Assembly (NCBI GenBank): GCA_963707965.1
Contig: CAVPRR010000004.1
Location: forward strand, 576,849 to 640,848
Direction: 5' to 3'
Length of the DNA stretch: 64,000 nucleotides
DNA from: VRUE01 sp963707965
Lineage (GTDB): Bacteria; Actinomycetota; Thermoleophilia; Solirubrobacterales; 70-9
Shown: positions 34,489 to 43,618 of the stretch, one piece after another
How the letters are laid out: the number at the start of each line of letters is the position of its first letter
Position numbering within the stretch: position 1 is the first letter of the stretch
Notes under the pieces: generated by a model
What the model saw: only the letters and a program-made list of their open reading frames with translations
Told to the model about the DNA's origin: nothing
Database searches by the model: none
Translations under genes and position numbers: made by a program

Positions 34489-35337
34489 ATGACCGAGTCC
34501 GTGACCTGGATCGGCTTCCCCGTTGCGGTCGCCGTTGCGCTGGCCGTGGTCCCGGCTGGCGTGCGCGGCCTTCGCGACGCGGGGCTGGTGCGCGAGAACT
34601 ACCGCGGGGCCGTGCTCGCCTTCCCGCTGGGCGCCGTGCTCGCCACGGCGGCGCTTGTCGCGCTCGCCCCGCTTGCCTTTCTCGATGACCGCGCCGACCT
34701 CGACCTGCTCGACCCCGAGCTGCGCCGCTGGCTGCCGTACGTGATCGGCGTCGCCTTCCTGGGCTTCCTCGACGACTCGCTGGGGCAGGGCGAGGCCGCC
34801 GGCACGCCGCGCGGGTGGCGCGGTCACGCGCGGGCCCTGCGCGAAGGGCGGCTCTCCACGGGGGCGATCAAGGCGATCGGCGCGCTGGCCCTCGCCGCCT
34901 ATGTGGTCTCCGGTCGCGGCCTGGAATCGTGGCGCTACCTGGCCGACGTGGCGCTGCTGATCCTCGCCACCAACGCCTTCAACCTGCTCGACCTCCGCCC
35001 GGGGCGGGCGGAGAAGGGGATGGCGCTGCTCGGTGCGGGCCTCTGCCTTGGGGCCTGGACGATCGCGCCGCTCGAGCTGCTCGGGATCTTCGCCGGGCCG
35101 GTCCTGGTCGGGGCGTGGTTCACGCTGCGCGAGCGGGCGATGCTCGGCGACACCGGCTCGAATCTGGTCGGGGCGATCGCCGCTGTCTGGCTGCTGACGA
35201 CACTGGGCGGAACCGGGCGCCTGATCGCGCTTGCGGCCGTCGCCGCACTGACGATCTACGGTGAGCGGCGCTCGATCTCGGCGGCGATCGAAACAGTTCC
35301 GCCACTGCGCTGGTTAGACTCGCTCGGCAGAGCATGA
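34489..35337 (+). CDS. MraY/WecA-family polyprenyl-phosphate glycosyl-1-phosphate transferase
   Basis: 282 residues, about nine transmembrane helices. The family catalytic motifs are present: the Asp pair in F-L-G-F-L-D-D, N-A-F-N-L-L-D-L-R-P-G-R-A (the N-x-x-N-x-x-D motif) and M-L-G-D-T-G-S-N. It should transfer a sugar-1-phosphate from a UDP-sugar onto a polyprenyl phosphate in the inner membrane, for an envelope glycan. It is shorter than WecA (about 350). Located between steB and pyrG, where a glycosyltransferase is often seen in actinobacteria. Starts directly after steB and overlaps pyrG by 4 bp. Confidence 0.82.
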   Translation: MTESVTWIGFPVAVAVALAVVPAGVRGLRDAGLVRENYRGAVLAFPLGAVLATAALVALAPLAFLDDRADLDLLDPELRRWLPYVIGVAFLGFLDDSLGQGEAAGTPRGWRGHARALREGRLSTGAIKAIGALALAAYVVSGRGLESWRYLADVALLILATNAFNLLDLRPGRAEKGMALLGAGLCLGAWTIAPLELLGIFAGPVLVGAWFTLRERAMLGDTGSNLVGAIAAVWLLTTLGGTGRLIALAAVAALTIYGERRSISAAIETVPPLRWLDSLGRA

Positions 35338-37022
35338 ATCGGGCTAACAAAGGAGACACTCGCTTCATCTTCGTCACTGGCGGAGTGGTCTCGGCTCTCG
35401 GCAAGGGCATCGCCGCGGCTTCGATCGGTCGCCTCCTCGTCTCCCGCGGCTTCCGCGTCCAGCTGCAGAAGTTCGACCCCTACATCAACGTCGACCCGGG
35501 GACGATGAGCCCGTTCCAGCACGGCGAGGTGTTCGTCACCGAGGACGGGGCGGAGACCGACCTCGACCTCGGCCACTACGAGCGCTTCACCGACGAGAAC
35601 ACCTCGCGAGCCTCAAACGTCACCGCCGGCGCCGTCTACAACTCGGTGATCAAGCGCGAGCGGCGCGGCGATTACCTCGGCGCCACGGTGCAGGTGATCC
35701 CCCACATCACCGACGAGATCAAGAACCGGATCCTGATCGTCGCCGAGTCGCAGTCCGTCGACTTCGTCCTCACCGAGATCGGTGGCACGGTCGGCGACAT
35801 CGAGTCGCTGCCGTTCCTCGAGGCAATCCGCCAGCTCTACACCGATCTCGGCCCGAAACGGAGCATGTTCGTCCACCTCACGCTGGTCCCGTATGTGGGC
35901 CACGCGGGGGAGCTGAAGACGAAGCCGACCCAGCACTCGGTGAACGAGCTGCGCCGGATCGGGATTCAGCCTCATGCCCTGGTCTGCCGTTCCGAGGGCA
36001 GGTTGGACCGCGAGATCCGCAGCAAGATCGCCCTCTTCGCCAGCCTCCCGACCGACGCGGTGATCTCCGCCCACGACGTCGACAACATCTACAAGGTGCC
36101 GTTGGTCTTCAGGGCCGAGGGCGTCGATGACCTGGTGCTCGATCACTTTGGGATGGAGGCGCCGCCCCCTGATCTCGCCGAGTGGGAGGCGATGGTGCGC
36201 CGCGCCGACGCATCCGAGGGCAAGGTGCGGATCGCCCTGGTCGGCAAGTACGTACAGCTTGCCGACGCCTACAAGTCGGTGATCGAGGCCCTTGTCCACG
36301 GCGGGTTCCACCACGGGGTGGAGGTCGACGTCGAGCTGGTCGACTCCGAGAACTTCGACCCCGAGAAGCTGGAAGGCGCTGACGGCGTGCTGATTCCGGG
36401 TGGCTTCGGCGAGCGCGGCATCGAGGGCAAGGTATCGGCGGCGCGGATCGCGCGGGAGCGCTCGATCCCGTTCCTCGGGATCTGCCTGGGGATGCAGATC
36501 GCGGTGGTCGAGTTTGCCCGCACGGTGGCGGGGATGGACGGCGCCAACTCGGCCGAGTTCGACCCCGAGACGCCGTTCCCGGTGGTAGACCTGCTGCCGG
36601 AGCAGAAGGAGGTGTCGGAGATGGGGGGCACGATGCGGCTCGGTGCCGACCCGGTCAAGCTGCACGAGGGGTCGCGGGCTCGAGAGATCTTCGGTGAGGC
36701 GGTCATCTACAAGCGCCACCGCCATCGCTATGAGGTGAACAACCAGCTGCGACGCCGCCTCGAAGACGAGGGCCTTGTCTGTGGCGGCACCTCGCCCGAC
36801 GAGCGGCTGGTGGAGATGATCGAGCTGCCCGACCACCCGTTCTTCGTGGCCTCCCAGTTCCACCCCGAGTTCAACTCCCGGCCCAACCGGCCCGAGCCAC
36901 TGTTCCGCGAGTTCGTCGGGGCGGCTGCGCGCCACGCGGGCGAGCGCCCGGCGGACGGCGCCGAGCTGCCCGAGCCCGAAGAGCTCGAGGGGCGCGACAT
37001 CGGCGTTCGCAACTCGGGCTGA
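35334..37022 (+). CDS. pyrG: CTP synthase
   Basis: 562 residues, full length. Amination of UTP to CTP using glutamine. The synthetase domain opens F-I-F-V-T-G-G-V-V-S-A-L-G-K-G-I and contains K-F-D-P-Y-I-N-V-D-P-G-T-M. The C-terminal glutaminase has the nucleophile in F-L-G-I-C-L-G-M-Q and the H-x-E pair in F-H-P-E-F. About 20 extra Glu/Pro-rich residues at the end. ATG overlaps the stop of the preceding transferase (ATGA). Confidence 0.97.
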   Translation: MNRANKGDTRFIFVTGGVVSALGKGIAAASIGRLLVSRGFRVQLQKFDPYINVDPGTMSPFQHGEVFVTEDGAETDLDLGHYERFTDENTSRASNVTAGAVYNSVIKRERRGDYLGATVQVIPHITDEIKNRILIVAESQSVDFVLTEIGGTVGDIESLPFLEAIRQLYTDLGPKRSMFVHLTLVPYVGHAGELKTKPTQHSVNELRRIGIQPHALVCRSEGRLDREIRSKIALFASLPTDAVISAHDVDNIYKVPLVFRAEGVDDLVLDHFGMEAPPPDLAEWEAMVRRADASEGKVRIALVGKYVQLADAYKSVIEALVHGGFHHGVEVDVELVDSENFDPEKLEGADGVLIPGGFGERGIEGKVSAARIARERSIPFLGICLGMQIAVVEFARTVAGMDGANSAEFDPETPFPVVDLLPEQKEVSEMGGTMRLGADPVKLHEGSRAREIFGEAVIYKRHRHRYEVNNQLRRRLEDEGLVCGGTSPDERLVEMIELPDHPFFVASQFHPEFNSRPNRPEPLFREFVGAAARHAGERPADGAELPEPEELEGRDIGVRNSG

Positions 37023-37030
37023 CCTCCCGC

Positions 37031-37139
37031 GCCCGCGAACCCAACCCGGTCTGACCCCCCGCCCCCGCCCGCGAACCCAACCCGGTCTGACCCCGCGCCC
37101 GCGAACCCAACCCCGGCTGAGCCCCCGCGCCCGCGATGG
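37031..37139. repeat. GC-rich tandem repeats after pyrG
   Basis: Copies of GCCCGCGAACCCAACCCGGT followed by CTGACCCC begin at 37031, 37067 and 37097, with a partial fourth at 37129 (spacings 36, 30, 32 bp). The pyrG end itself (CGCAACTCGGGCTGACCTCC) resembles the unit, so the array may have grown from the gene's 3' end. Confidence 0.8.
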
Positions 37140-37154
37140 CTCTGATGGACCGGG

Positions 37155-37199
37155 TGCGTTCGCCTTTACTGGCGGTCAGCGCCAGTAAAGGCGAACGCA
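37155..37199. terminator. Perfect 20-bp inverted repeat, 5-base loop
   Basis: Left arm 37155-37174 (TGCGTTCGCCTTTACTGGCG), loop GTCAG, right arm 37180-37199 is its exact complement. The longest perfect hairpin in the window. It can terminate transcription after pyrG in either direction, or may be a binding site or a mobile-repeat end. No T-run follows. Confidence 0.65.
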
Positions 37200-37243
37200 T
37201 CGCATGATGGGTGTGGCTCCAGCGACGTTGCCGGGTCTTGCAT

Positions 37244-37413
37244 CTAGAGGCTTGATGTGGGTTACGCGGGTGTGTGGGGCGCCGCAGACCGAGCTTGGCG
37301 CCGCACGCGGGCGAAGTGGGTAGTCGCGCGCTACCCGCGAGCCCGTGGGTGGCGATCCAGCGACGGTCCGCGGTGTCATCCACGTGCGTGGATAACCCAC
37401 ATCAAGCCTCTAG
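37244..37413. repeat. 170-bp element bounded by 21-bp inverted repeats
   Basis: Bases 37244-37264 (CTAGAGGCTTGATGTGGGTTA less one) are the exact reverse complement of 37393-37413. Inside are further internal hairpins (GGGTAGTCGCGCGCTACCC at about 37318-37336) and a near-direct repeat (TCCAGCGACG at about 37218 and 37355). No coding frame fits. It looks like a MITE or a palindromic intergenic repeat; its right arm ends 11 bp before the peptidase start. Together with the repeats at 37031 and 37155 it fills the 402-bp gap between pyrG and the peptidase. Confidence 0.65.
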
Positions 37414-37424
37414 GCTGTCCCCTC

Positions 37425-38570
37425 ATGGAGGGGAGCTCACGGCTGTACGAAACGTTCACCCGGCTGTGCGAGATTCGCAGCCCGACCGGCGAGGAGCGCG
37501 AGGTTGCCGACACGATCCTGGCCGAGCTGCGGGCCATCGGCGCGGAGGTGAGTGAGGACGACTCTGCCGGGCGCGCCGAAGCCGGGGCGGGGAACATCCT
37601 CGCCCGGCTGCCCGGGCAGAGCGACAGCTGGGTCATGTTCTGTGCCCACATCGACACCGTGCCCCACGACGGGCAGATCGAGGTGGTGAACGACGAAGGG
37701 GTCTTTCGCAGCGATGGCGAGACCATCCTCGGGGCCGACAACAAGGCGGCCGTGGCGGTGTTCATGGAGCTGCTAGCGCGGCACGCCAAGGAGGCCCCGG
37801 CGGTTGGGATCGAGCTGCTGCTGACCGTCGCCGAGGAGCAGGGACTACGGGGCGCGAAGGCGTTCGACGCCGGGGCGCTGCGGGCGGATCGCGGCTTCGT
37901 CCTCGACCACGCGAGTCCGATCGGCGAGGTGATCGTCAACTCCCCCACCCAGCAGCAGGTGATCGCGGACTTCGCGGGTGTCGAGGCGCACGCCGGAATT
38001 CGCCCCGAGGACGGGAGTAACGCGATCGCCGCCGCGGCTGCGGCGATATCGCGAATGGAGCTGGGAAGGATCGATGAGACGACCACGGCAAACGTCGGAG
38101 TGATCGGCGGCGGCACCTCCGGAAACGTCGTGCCGGGGCACTGCCGGATCGTCGCCGAGGCGCGCAGCCTGGATGCCGACCGGGCCGCCGAGGTGGCGGG
38201 CGAGCTGACGGAGGCCTGCGCCTGGGGCGCCAGCGAGCACGGCTGCGATGTCGACGTGCGGGTCGAGGAGCTCTTCCGCGGCTACGAGGTGGCGACGACA
38301 TCGCCATCGCTGGCGCTCGCCGAGGAGGGCCTGCGCCGCGCAGGCCTCGAGCCGCGGCGAACGTCAACCGGCGGAGGCAGCGACGCCAACGCCCTGATCG
38401 CCGCCGGATTCGACTGCGTGCTGCTCGCCAACGGCACCGACGCGAACCACACCCCGGACGAGAGCGTCCCGGCGAGCAGTCTCGACGCGATGCTCGATGT
38501 CTGCGAGCGGATCGTCGAGGAGGCGGCGGCCGGCGGGGGCGGGCAGCCACCCGCGGCGGGCGCAGGGTGA
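37425..38570 (+). CDS. M20 family metallopeptidase, PepT-like
   Basis: 381 residues. Two-zinc exopeptidase: C-A-H-I-D-T-V-P (first His/Asp), G-A-D-N-K-A-A (bridging Asp), V-A-E-E-Q-G (Glu general base and ligand), L-D-H-A-S (Asp/His) and N-H-T-P-D-E-S-V (last His). The G-H-D-D-I-type dimerisation lid is in 180-290. This matches the tripeptidase-like branch found next to pyrG in actinobacteria. The frame opens upstream to 37257, through the inverted-repeat element, but the ATG at 37425 fits the family start. Overlaps the DUF3866 gene by 4 bp. Confidence 0.88.
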   Translation: MEGSSRLYETFTRLCEIRSPTGEEREVADTILAELRAIGAEVSEDDSAGRAEAGAGNILARLPGQSDSWVMFCAHIDTVPHDGQIEVVNDEGVFRSDGETILGADNKAAVAVFMELLARHAKEAPAVGIELLLTVAEEQGLRGAKAFDAGALRADRGFVLDHASPIGEVIVNSPTQQQVIADFAGVEAHAGIRPEDGSNAIAAAAAAISRMELGRIDETTTANVGVIGGGTSGNVVPGHCRIVAEARSLDADRAAEVAGELTEACAWGASEHGCDVDVRVEELFRGYEVATTSPSLALAEEGLRRAGLEPRRTSTGGGSDANALIAAGFDCVLLANGTDANHTPDESVPASSLDAMLDVCERIVEEAAAGGGGQPPAAGAG

Positions 38571-39643
38571 GCGGGCGGCTCAAGCTGCGCCGCGGTGTCG
38601 TCGTCAGCGAGGACCCGCTGACGGTCGATGTCGATTCCGAGAGGAGAGCCGCTTGGGCCGACACCGCGCTGCTGGGTGAGATGCGCGAGGGCGACGAGGT
38701 GGTCGTCAACGTCGAGGCGCTCGATCTCGGACTTGGCTCGGGGGGCTTCGACGTCATCCACATGAACCTCACCCGGGGTCTGGAGGGGGGTGGGGGAGGC
38801 GGCGAGCACGTGATGAAGCTCAACTACACCTCCCTTCAGCACCCGGTGGAGCCGGTTGAGCGTCCGTTCAGTGAGGAGGAGCCGTGCGAGGAGGAGCCGG
38901 GGCGGCGGGGGGAAGGGCAATCCGCCGCGCCGATTCCGGTCCTCGTCCTACCGCTGCACGGGCATCTGGCGCCGGCGGCTTGGGCGGCGGCTCAGGCTGC
39001 GCCAGGCTTGAAGGTCGGCTACGTGCAGACGGCGGGTGGCGCGCTCCCCGGGTCGCTCTGCCGCGACGTGGCGGAGCTGCGCGAGCGGGGCCTGCTCTGC
39101 GACCACGTCACGGCCGCCCCCGCGTACGGCGGAGGGCATGAGGCGCTCTCGGTAGCCGGCGCGCTGGACGCCGCCGCCCACCGGCTCGGCTGGGCTGCGG
39201 CGATCGCCGGCCCGGGACCGGGGATCATCGGCTCGGAGACGCGGCTGGGGCACGGGGGGATCGCGGCGCTCGACACAGCTCACGCGGCACTCGCCCTCGG
39301 CATGCCGACCCTGCTCTCGCCGCGCCTCTCGGAAGCCGATCCGCGGGATCGCCACCGCGGCGTCAGCCATCACACGCTCACCGTGCTGGAACTGCTGCTC
39401 GCTGGGGTGGAGGTCCCAGTGCCGTCCGGGGAGCCCATTGCAGCAGCACAGATCGCCGAGCTGACCGCGCAACTCGCCGGCGCCGGAGACCGGGGGCATC
39501 GCGTGAGCGAAGCACCGGTCGACCTCGATGGCTATGCGGCAACAGGCCTCCCCGCGCGGACGATGGGCCGTGACCTCTCAGAGGACGGACTCTTCTTCGC
39601 CGCAGCCCTGGCGGCCGGCCACTGCCTCGGCGGCAAGCTCTGA
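38567..39643 (+). CDS. DUF3866 family protein
   Basis: 358 residues from a GTG. Begins L-K-L-R-R-G-V-V-V-S-E-D-P-L-T and has G-F-D-V-I-H-M-N-L-T-R-G-L, V-L-V-L-P-L-H-G-H-L-A-P, and P-G-I-I-G-S-E-T-R-L-G-H-G-G, all features of the DUF3866 family of actinobacteria and some firmicutes. A Glu-rich insertion lies at about 105-122. No activity is known. Start codon overlaps the peptidase stop, and xerD follows by 72 bp, so it likely belongs to the same transcript. Confidence 0.85.
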   Translation: MSGRLKLRRGVVVSEDPLTVDVDSERRAAWADTALLGEMREGDEVVVNVEALDLGLGSGGFDVIHMNLTRGLEGGGGGGEHVMKLNYTSLQHPVEPVERPFSEEEPCEEEPGRRGEGQSAAPIPVLVLPLHGHLAPAAWAAAQAAPGLKVGYVQTAGGALPGSLCRDVAELRERGLLCDHVTAAPAYGGGHEALSVAGALDAAAHRLGWAAAIAGPGPGIIGSETRLGHGGIAALDTAHAALALGMPTLLSPRLSEADPRDRHRGVSHHTLTVLELLLAGVEVPVPSGEPIAAAQIAELTAQLAGAGDRGHRVSEAPVDLDGYAATGLPARTMGRDLSEDGLFFAAALAAGHCLGGKL

Positions 39644-39715
39644 CGCCACCGGCGGTTAGCGCGAATGGTCCCTTGCGGGCCAAGGTCCGCCTCGGTTCAC
39701 CGCGAACCAGCCGGC

Positions 39716-40702
39716 ATGGCGACGGCGACCAAGGCCCCACACGCTCCGGCATCCGGCGGCGCTCCGGCATCCGGCGGCTCCGGGGTCGGCGTGCGTTTCG
39801 AAGGCCTCGTCCTCGACTTTCTCTCATACCTGGAGCTGGAGCGCGGTCTCTCGCGCAACACGCTGAACGCCTACCGCACCGATCTTCTCCAGTACGGAGA
39901 ATTCCTCGCTGCACAGGGGGTGGATGCCCTTGCAGCGCGGCCGGTCGACATCTCCGACTTCCAGGCCCACCTGGCGACCGGCAATGGCCGCCCCGCATGC
40001 TCGGCCGCGACGATCCACCGCAAGAGTGCCTGCCTGCGCTCCTTCTATAAGCACCTGCGCCGCGACGAGCTGATCGGCGACGATCCCACCGCCGCGCTCA
40101 GCTCCCCTCGCCGTGCCAGGAAGCTGCCTCAGGTCCTCAATTACGCCGAGGTGCAGAAGCTGCTTGCCGCGCCGCGCGGGGACGAGCCGACGACGCTGCG
40201 CGACCGCGCCCTGCTGGAGGTGTTGTATGCGTGCGGCCTGCGCGCCTCCGAGACGATCGGGTTGGAGCTCGCCGACGTCGAGCTCCAGCAGGGCTTCCTG
40301 CGGGCCCGCGGCAAGGGCTCCAAGGAGCGCATCGTGCCATTGGGCCGCAAGGCGATCGCCGCGATCAGCGTCTACCGGCGCAGCGGGCGCCCGAAGCTCG
40401 TCGGCGAGCGTCACGAGGCGAAGCTCTTCGTCAACTTCCGCGGCGGGCAGCTGAGTCGCCAGGGGCTCTACAAGATCGTCCAGCGCCACGCCCGCACCGC
40501 TGGGTTGGGAGGGCGGATGAGCCCCCACACGTTGCGCCACAGCTTCGCCACCCACCTGCTGGCCGGGGGCTGCGATCTGCGCGCCGTGCAGGAGATGCTC
40601 GGCCACGCCGACATCTCCACCACCCAGATGTACACGCACCTCTCTGGCGAGCGGCTCAAGGAGGCCTACTTCGAGGCCCACCCGCGCGCCAAGGCCAGCT
40701 GA
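39716..40702 (+). CDS. xerD: Site-specific tyrosine recombinase XerD
   Basis: 328 residues. Resolves chromosome dimers at dif with XerC. N-terminal SAM-like domain (F-L-S-Y-L-E-L-E-R-G-L-S-R-N-T) and catalytic domain with Arg in A-C-G-L-R-A-S-E, Lys in R-G-K-G-S-K-E, H-x-x-R in H-T-L-R-H-S-F-A, His in G-H-A-D-I-S-T-T and the nucleophile Tyr in M-Y-T-H-L. Ala/Gly-rich N-terminal 22 residues with an ASGGAP-type duplication are extra. Starts at 39716; the frame continues to 39665. Confidence 0.94.
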   Translation: MATATKAPHAPASGGAPASGGSGVGVRFEGLVLDFLSYLELERGLSRNTLNAYRTDLLQYGEFLAAQGVDALAARPVDISDFQAHLATGNGRPACSAATIHRKSACLRSFYKHLRRDELIGDDPTAALSSPRRARKLPQVLNYAEVQKLLAAPRGDEPTTLRDRALLEVLYACGLRASETIGLELADVELQQGFLRARGKGSKERIVPLGRKAIAAISVYRRSGRPKLVGERHEAKLFVNFRGGQLSRQGLYKIVQRHARTAGLGGRMSPHTLRHSFATHLLAGGCDLRAVQEMLGHADISTTQMYTHLSGERLKEAYFEAHPRAKAS

Positions 40703-40770
40703 CAGGTCCCCCTCGCAGTTTCGCCCCGGCGGGCGGGAGAGGCGCGAACGCAATCGGATAGAACAGGGAG

Positions 40771-41697
40771 ATGCCCGAGCTGCCCGAGGTCGAAACCGTC
40801 TGCCGCCAGCTCGATCCGGAGCTGGAGGGGCGGCGGATCGAGCGGCTCGAGGTGCTCGACGAGCGCTGGTGTCGCCCTGCCAGGTTGGCCGACGTCGAGG
40901 CCGCGGTCAGCGGCCGGGCGATAGAGGGCCTGAGCCGGCGGGGCAAGTACCTGCTGCTGGCGCTCGGTGGGGGCCAGACGCTGGTCATGCATCTGCGGAT
41001 GACCGGCAACCTGGTTCTGGTGGATGACGGGGATGCGCTCGATCCCTCGGAGGGCAGGCGGCTGTATGAGGGTGAGCGTTCGACCTCCGAGCGCCACCTC
41101 CGGGCCGGCTTCACGCTCGATGACGGCCGCGAGCTGTGGTTCACCGATCCGCGCCGCTTCGGTGAGGCATTCCTTATCGACGACGCCGGCCTGGAGGCTC
41201 GCTTCGCCCGGCTTGGGGTCGAGCCGCTCAGCGACGAGTTCACCGCGGAGGCGGTGGGCGAGCTGAGCGCCGGGCGCACCGCGCCGCTCAAGTCCTTCCT
41301 CCTCGACCAGTCCCGGATCGCCGGGATCGGGAACATCTACGCCGACGAGGCCCTGTTCCGGGCGCGGCTGCACCCGCTGTCGCCAGCTGGATCGACGCGG
41401 CCCGAGCACCACCAGGCGCTGCGCGATGCGATCGTCGCCGCGCTGGAGGCCGGGATCGACGGCGGCGGTGCGTCGATCGATGACTTCCGGGATGGGCGCG
41501 GCGAGCGGGGCACGATGCAGGACGAGTTCCTTGTCCACACCCGCGAGGGCGAGCCCTGCCCGCGCTGTGAGGGAACGATTTCGCGGATCGTCGTCGCCGG
41601 GCGCTCGACGTACTTCTGCCGGAGCTGCCAGGTGCGGCTGCGGCGACGGCGCAAGAAGAAGGCGCGCCGGCAAAGCGAGAGGAAGGCGCGGCGCTAG
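40771..41697 (+). CDS. mutM: Formamidopyrimidine-DNA glycosylase
   Basis: 308 residues. Removes oxidised purines (8-oxoG) and nicks the strand. The mature N-terminus is P-E-L-P-E-V-E-T-V with catalytic Pro2 and Glu3; Lys in R-R-G-K-Y-L-L; the H2TH region is G-I-G-N-I-Y-A-D-E-A-L; the C-terminal zinc finger is C-P-R-C ... C-R-S-C. A 20-residue Lys/Arg-rich tail follows, longer than in E. coli Fpg, and may add DNA affinity. Confidence 0.95.
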   Translation: MPELPEVETVCRQLDPELEGRRIERLEVLDERWCRPARLADVEAAVSGRAIEGLSRRGKYLLLALGGGQTLVMHLRMTGNLVLVDDGDALDPSEGRRLYEGERSTSERHLRAGFTLDDGRELWFTDPRRFGEAFLIDDAGLEARFARLGVEPLSDEFTAEAVGELSAGRTAPLKSFLLDQSRIAGIGNIYADEALFRARLHPLSPAGSTRPEHHQALRDAIVAALEAGIDGGGASIDDFRDGRGERGTMQDEFLVHTREGEPCPRCEGTISRIVVAGRSTYFCRSCQVRLRRRRKKKARRQSERKARR

Positions 41698-41777
41698 AGA
41701 TCGACCGATCGGCCGGGGCGTCCGGGCGTTGCGGCAACGTTGTACGCATGTCCGACTCGATCTCCGGCCGCGCCTGA

Positions 41778-42503
41778 ATGGCCGGCAAGACGCTGAAGAC
41801 CGAGGCGGTCGTCCTGCGCAGCATCCGCTACGGCGAGGCGGATCGCATCCTCCATCTCTACTCGGCGGTGCGGGGGCGGATTGGGGCGATCGCGAAGGGG
41901 GTGCGCCGGCCGACGTCCCGTTTCGGGGGACGGCTGGAGCCATTCTTCCGGCTCGACCTGCTTCTGCACGAAGGCCGCGGCGAGTTGCTCACGGTGACCG
42001 CCGCTTCGACCGTCGACGGCTATCCGCGGTTGCGATCGTCCGGCCCGTCTCTGACCACGGCCGCTCGCGCCTGCGACGCGGTGCTGCGCCTGCTCGACTC
42101 GGCCGAGCCGAACCGGCCCGCCTACAACCTGCTGTGCCGCTACCTGGCGATGCTCGACGGTCCGTCCATGGAGCGGGCGGCGGGGCTGGAGGCCGGGCTC
42201 TCCTTCCGGCTCAAGCTGGCGCTTGCCGCCGGTTTCGCCCCCGAGCTGGCGTCCTGCGTGCGCTGCGGGGAGGCAGACCACATCGTGGGTTTCTCCGGTG
42301 CGGGAGGAGGGGTCGTTTGCGCAAGCTGCGAGGCCGGGTCCTTTGCGTTCTCGGAGGGGGCGCACCGCTTCATGGTGGAGGCGATCTCCAAGCCGCTGAT
42401 CGAGGCACCGGCGGCTGAGGAGCGGTCGCTGCGCCAGGTCGAGCGGGCGATCAGGGAAACGCTGGAGCACCATGCCCACGTGCAGCTGCGCCCCGCGGCC
42501 TGA
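41778..42503 (+). CDS. recO: DNA repair protein RecO
   Basis: 241 residues. RecO loads RecA with RecR. N-terminal OB fold (K-T-E-A-V-V-L-R-S-I-R-Y-G-E-A-D) ending L-E-P-F-F-R-L-D-L, then a helical domain with the zinc Cys pairs C-V-R-C and C-A-S-C. Sits 80 bp after mutM; the gap between contains a small inverted GATCGACCGATC motif. Confidence 0.93.
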   Translation: MAGKTLKTEAVVLRSIRYGEADRILHLYSAVRGRIGAIAKGVRRPTSRFGGRLEPFFRLDLLLHEGRGELLTVTAASTVDGYPRLRSSGPSLTTAARACDAVLRLLDSAEPNRPAYNLLCRYLAMLDGPSMERAAGLEAGLSFRLKLALAAGFAPELASCVRCGEADHIVGFSGAGGGVVCASCEAGSFAFSEGAHRFMVEAISKPLIEAPAAEERSLRQVERAIRETLEHHAHVQLRPAA

Positions 42504-42579
42504 GAACGCGAGAGGCCGGAGACCTGATGCGGGCAGTTCACACACGCGCTCAACGCAGACCAGGCCCTAGGATCGTGAT

Positions 42580-43590
42580 GTGGAGGCAACCGCTGCCCTA
42601 GAGGATCGAGTCCGAGCTTGGGAGGCTGAGTTCCTCTCCGAGCTCGCGACCCCGTCCTATCCGGCCCGCCGCCGGGTCGAGGAGCCGGACAGCCCACTTC
42701 GCACTCCCTTTCAGCGAGATCGCGACCGGATCGTCCACTCGAAGGCGTTTCGGCGCCTCAAGCACAAGACCCAGGTCTTCATCGCACCCGAAGGCGATCA
42801 CTACCGCACCCGCCTGACCCACACCCTGGAGGCCTGCGGGATCGCGCGCACGGTGGCCCGGGCGCTGGGCCTCAACGAGGATCTGACCGAGGCGATCGGT
42901 CTCGGCCACGACCTGGGCCATCCGCCGTTCGGGCACACCGGCGAGGAGGCGCTGAACGCGGCACTGGGCGAGCGGTGCGACACCGGTTTCAAGCACAACC
43001 TCCACTCGCTGCGCGTGGTCGACGTGCTGGAGCGCGACGGCCACGGGCTCAACCTGACCGAGCAGGTTCGCGACGGCATCCTCAACCACACGGGTTCGGA
43101 CAGGCCGGCGACCCTGGAGGGCAGGATCGTCAAGCTCGTCGACCGGGTCGCCTACATCAACCACGACATCGACGACGCCCTGCGGGCCGGGATCCTGCGC
43201 CCGGAGGACCTGCCCAGCGCGGAGATCGAGCTGCTCGGGCCCACGGGTTCGAAGCGGATCGACACGCTGGTGCGCGACATCGTCGCGCGGTCGGCCGAGG
43301 CCGGGGACATCGAGCAGAGCGAGGAGGTGGGCGGCGCGATGTTGCGGCTGCGCAAGTTCATGTTCCAGCGCGTCTACCTCGGCGAAGCCGGGAAGGGCGA
43401 GCGCGAACGGGTCAACCGCACTCTGCGCGGCCTCTTCGACCACTACATGGAGCACGTCGAGGAGGTTCCGGAGGGAGAGGCGGGGGCGAGCGACTGCCAG
43501 CGCGTCGCCGACTACATCGCCGGGATGACCGACCGCTTCTGCATCTCCAGGTTCACGAAGCTGGCGGTTCCCGAGGAGGCAAGGTTCTGA
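42580..43590 (+). CDS. dgt: Deoxyguanosinetriphosphate triphosphohydrolase-like protein
   Basis: 336 residues from GTG. HD-domain dNTPase: R-T-R-L-T-H-T-L-E (first His), G-L-G-H-D-L-G-H-P-P-F-G-H-T-G-E (His-Asp pair), H-N-L-H-S-L-R and the late D-R-V-A-Y-I-N-H-D-I-D-D. It hydrolyses dNTPs to nucleosides and triphosphate. The S-P-L-R-T-P-F-Q-R-D-R-D-R-I-V-H-S-K start is the standard family N-terminus. Just upstream of dnaG, the usual actinobacterial order. Confidence 0.93.
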   Translation: MEATAALEDRVRAWEAEFLSELATPSYPARRRVEEPDSPLRTPFQRDRDRIVHSKAFRRLKHKTQVFIAPEGDHYRTRLTHTLEACGIARTVARALGLNEDLTEAIGLGHDLGHPPFGHTGEEALNAALGERCDTGFKHNLHSLRVVDVLERDGHGLNLTEQVRDGILNHTGSDRPATLEGRIVKLVDRVAYINHDIDDALRAGILRPEDLPSAEIELLGPTGSKRIDTLVRDIVARSAEAGDIEQSEEVGGAMLRLRKFMFQRVYLGEAGKGERERVNRTLRGLFDHYMEHVEEVPEGEAGASDCQRVADYIAGMTDRFCISRFTKLAVPEEARF

Positions 43591-43618
43591 CCGCGCCCGG
43601 TGGCGCTACCGTGGCTCC

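Noticed and set aside
35613..36935. 440-codon minus frame across pyrG, and the similar 484-codon one across dnaG (43631-45085)
   Set aside because: Antisense to intact, strongly conserved enzymes.
37031..37413. Possible CRISPR array
   Set aside because: Repeats are irregular in spacing (36, 30, 32 bp) with no unique spacers of constant length, and the other structure is an inverted repeat; no cas gene is in the window.
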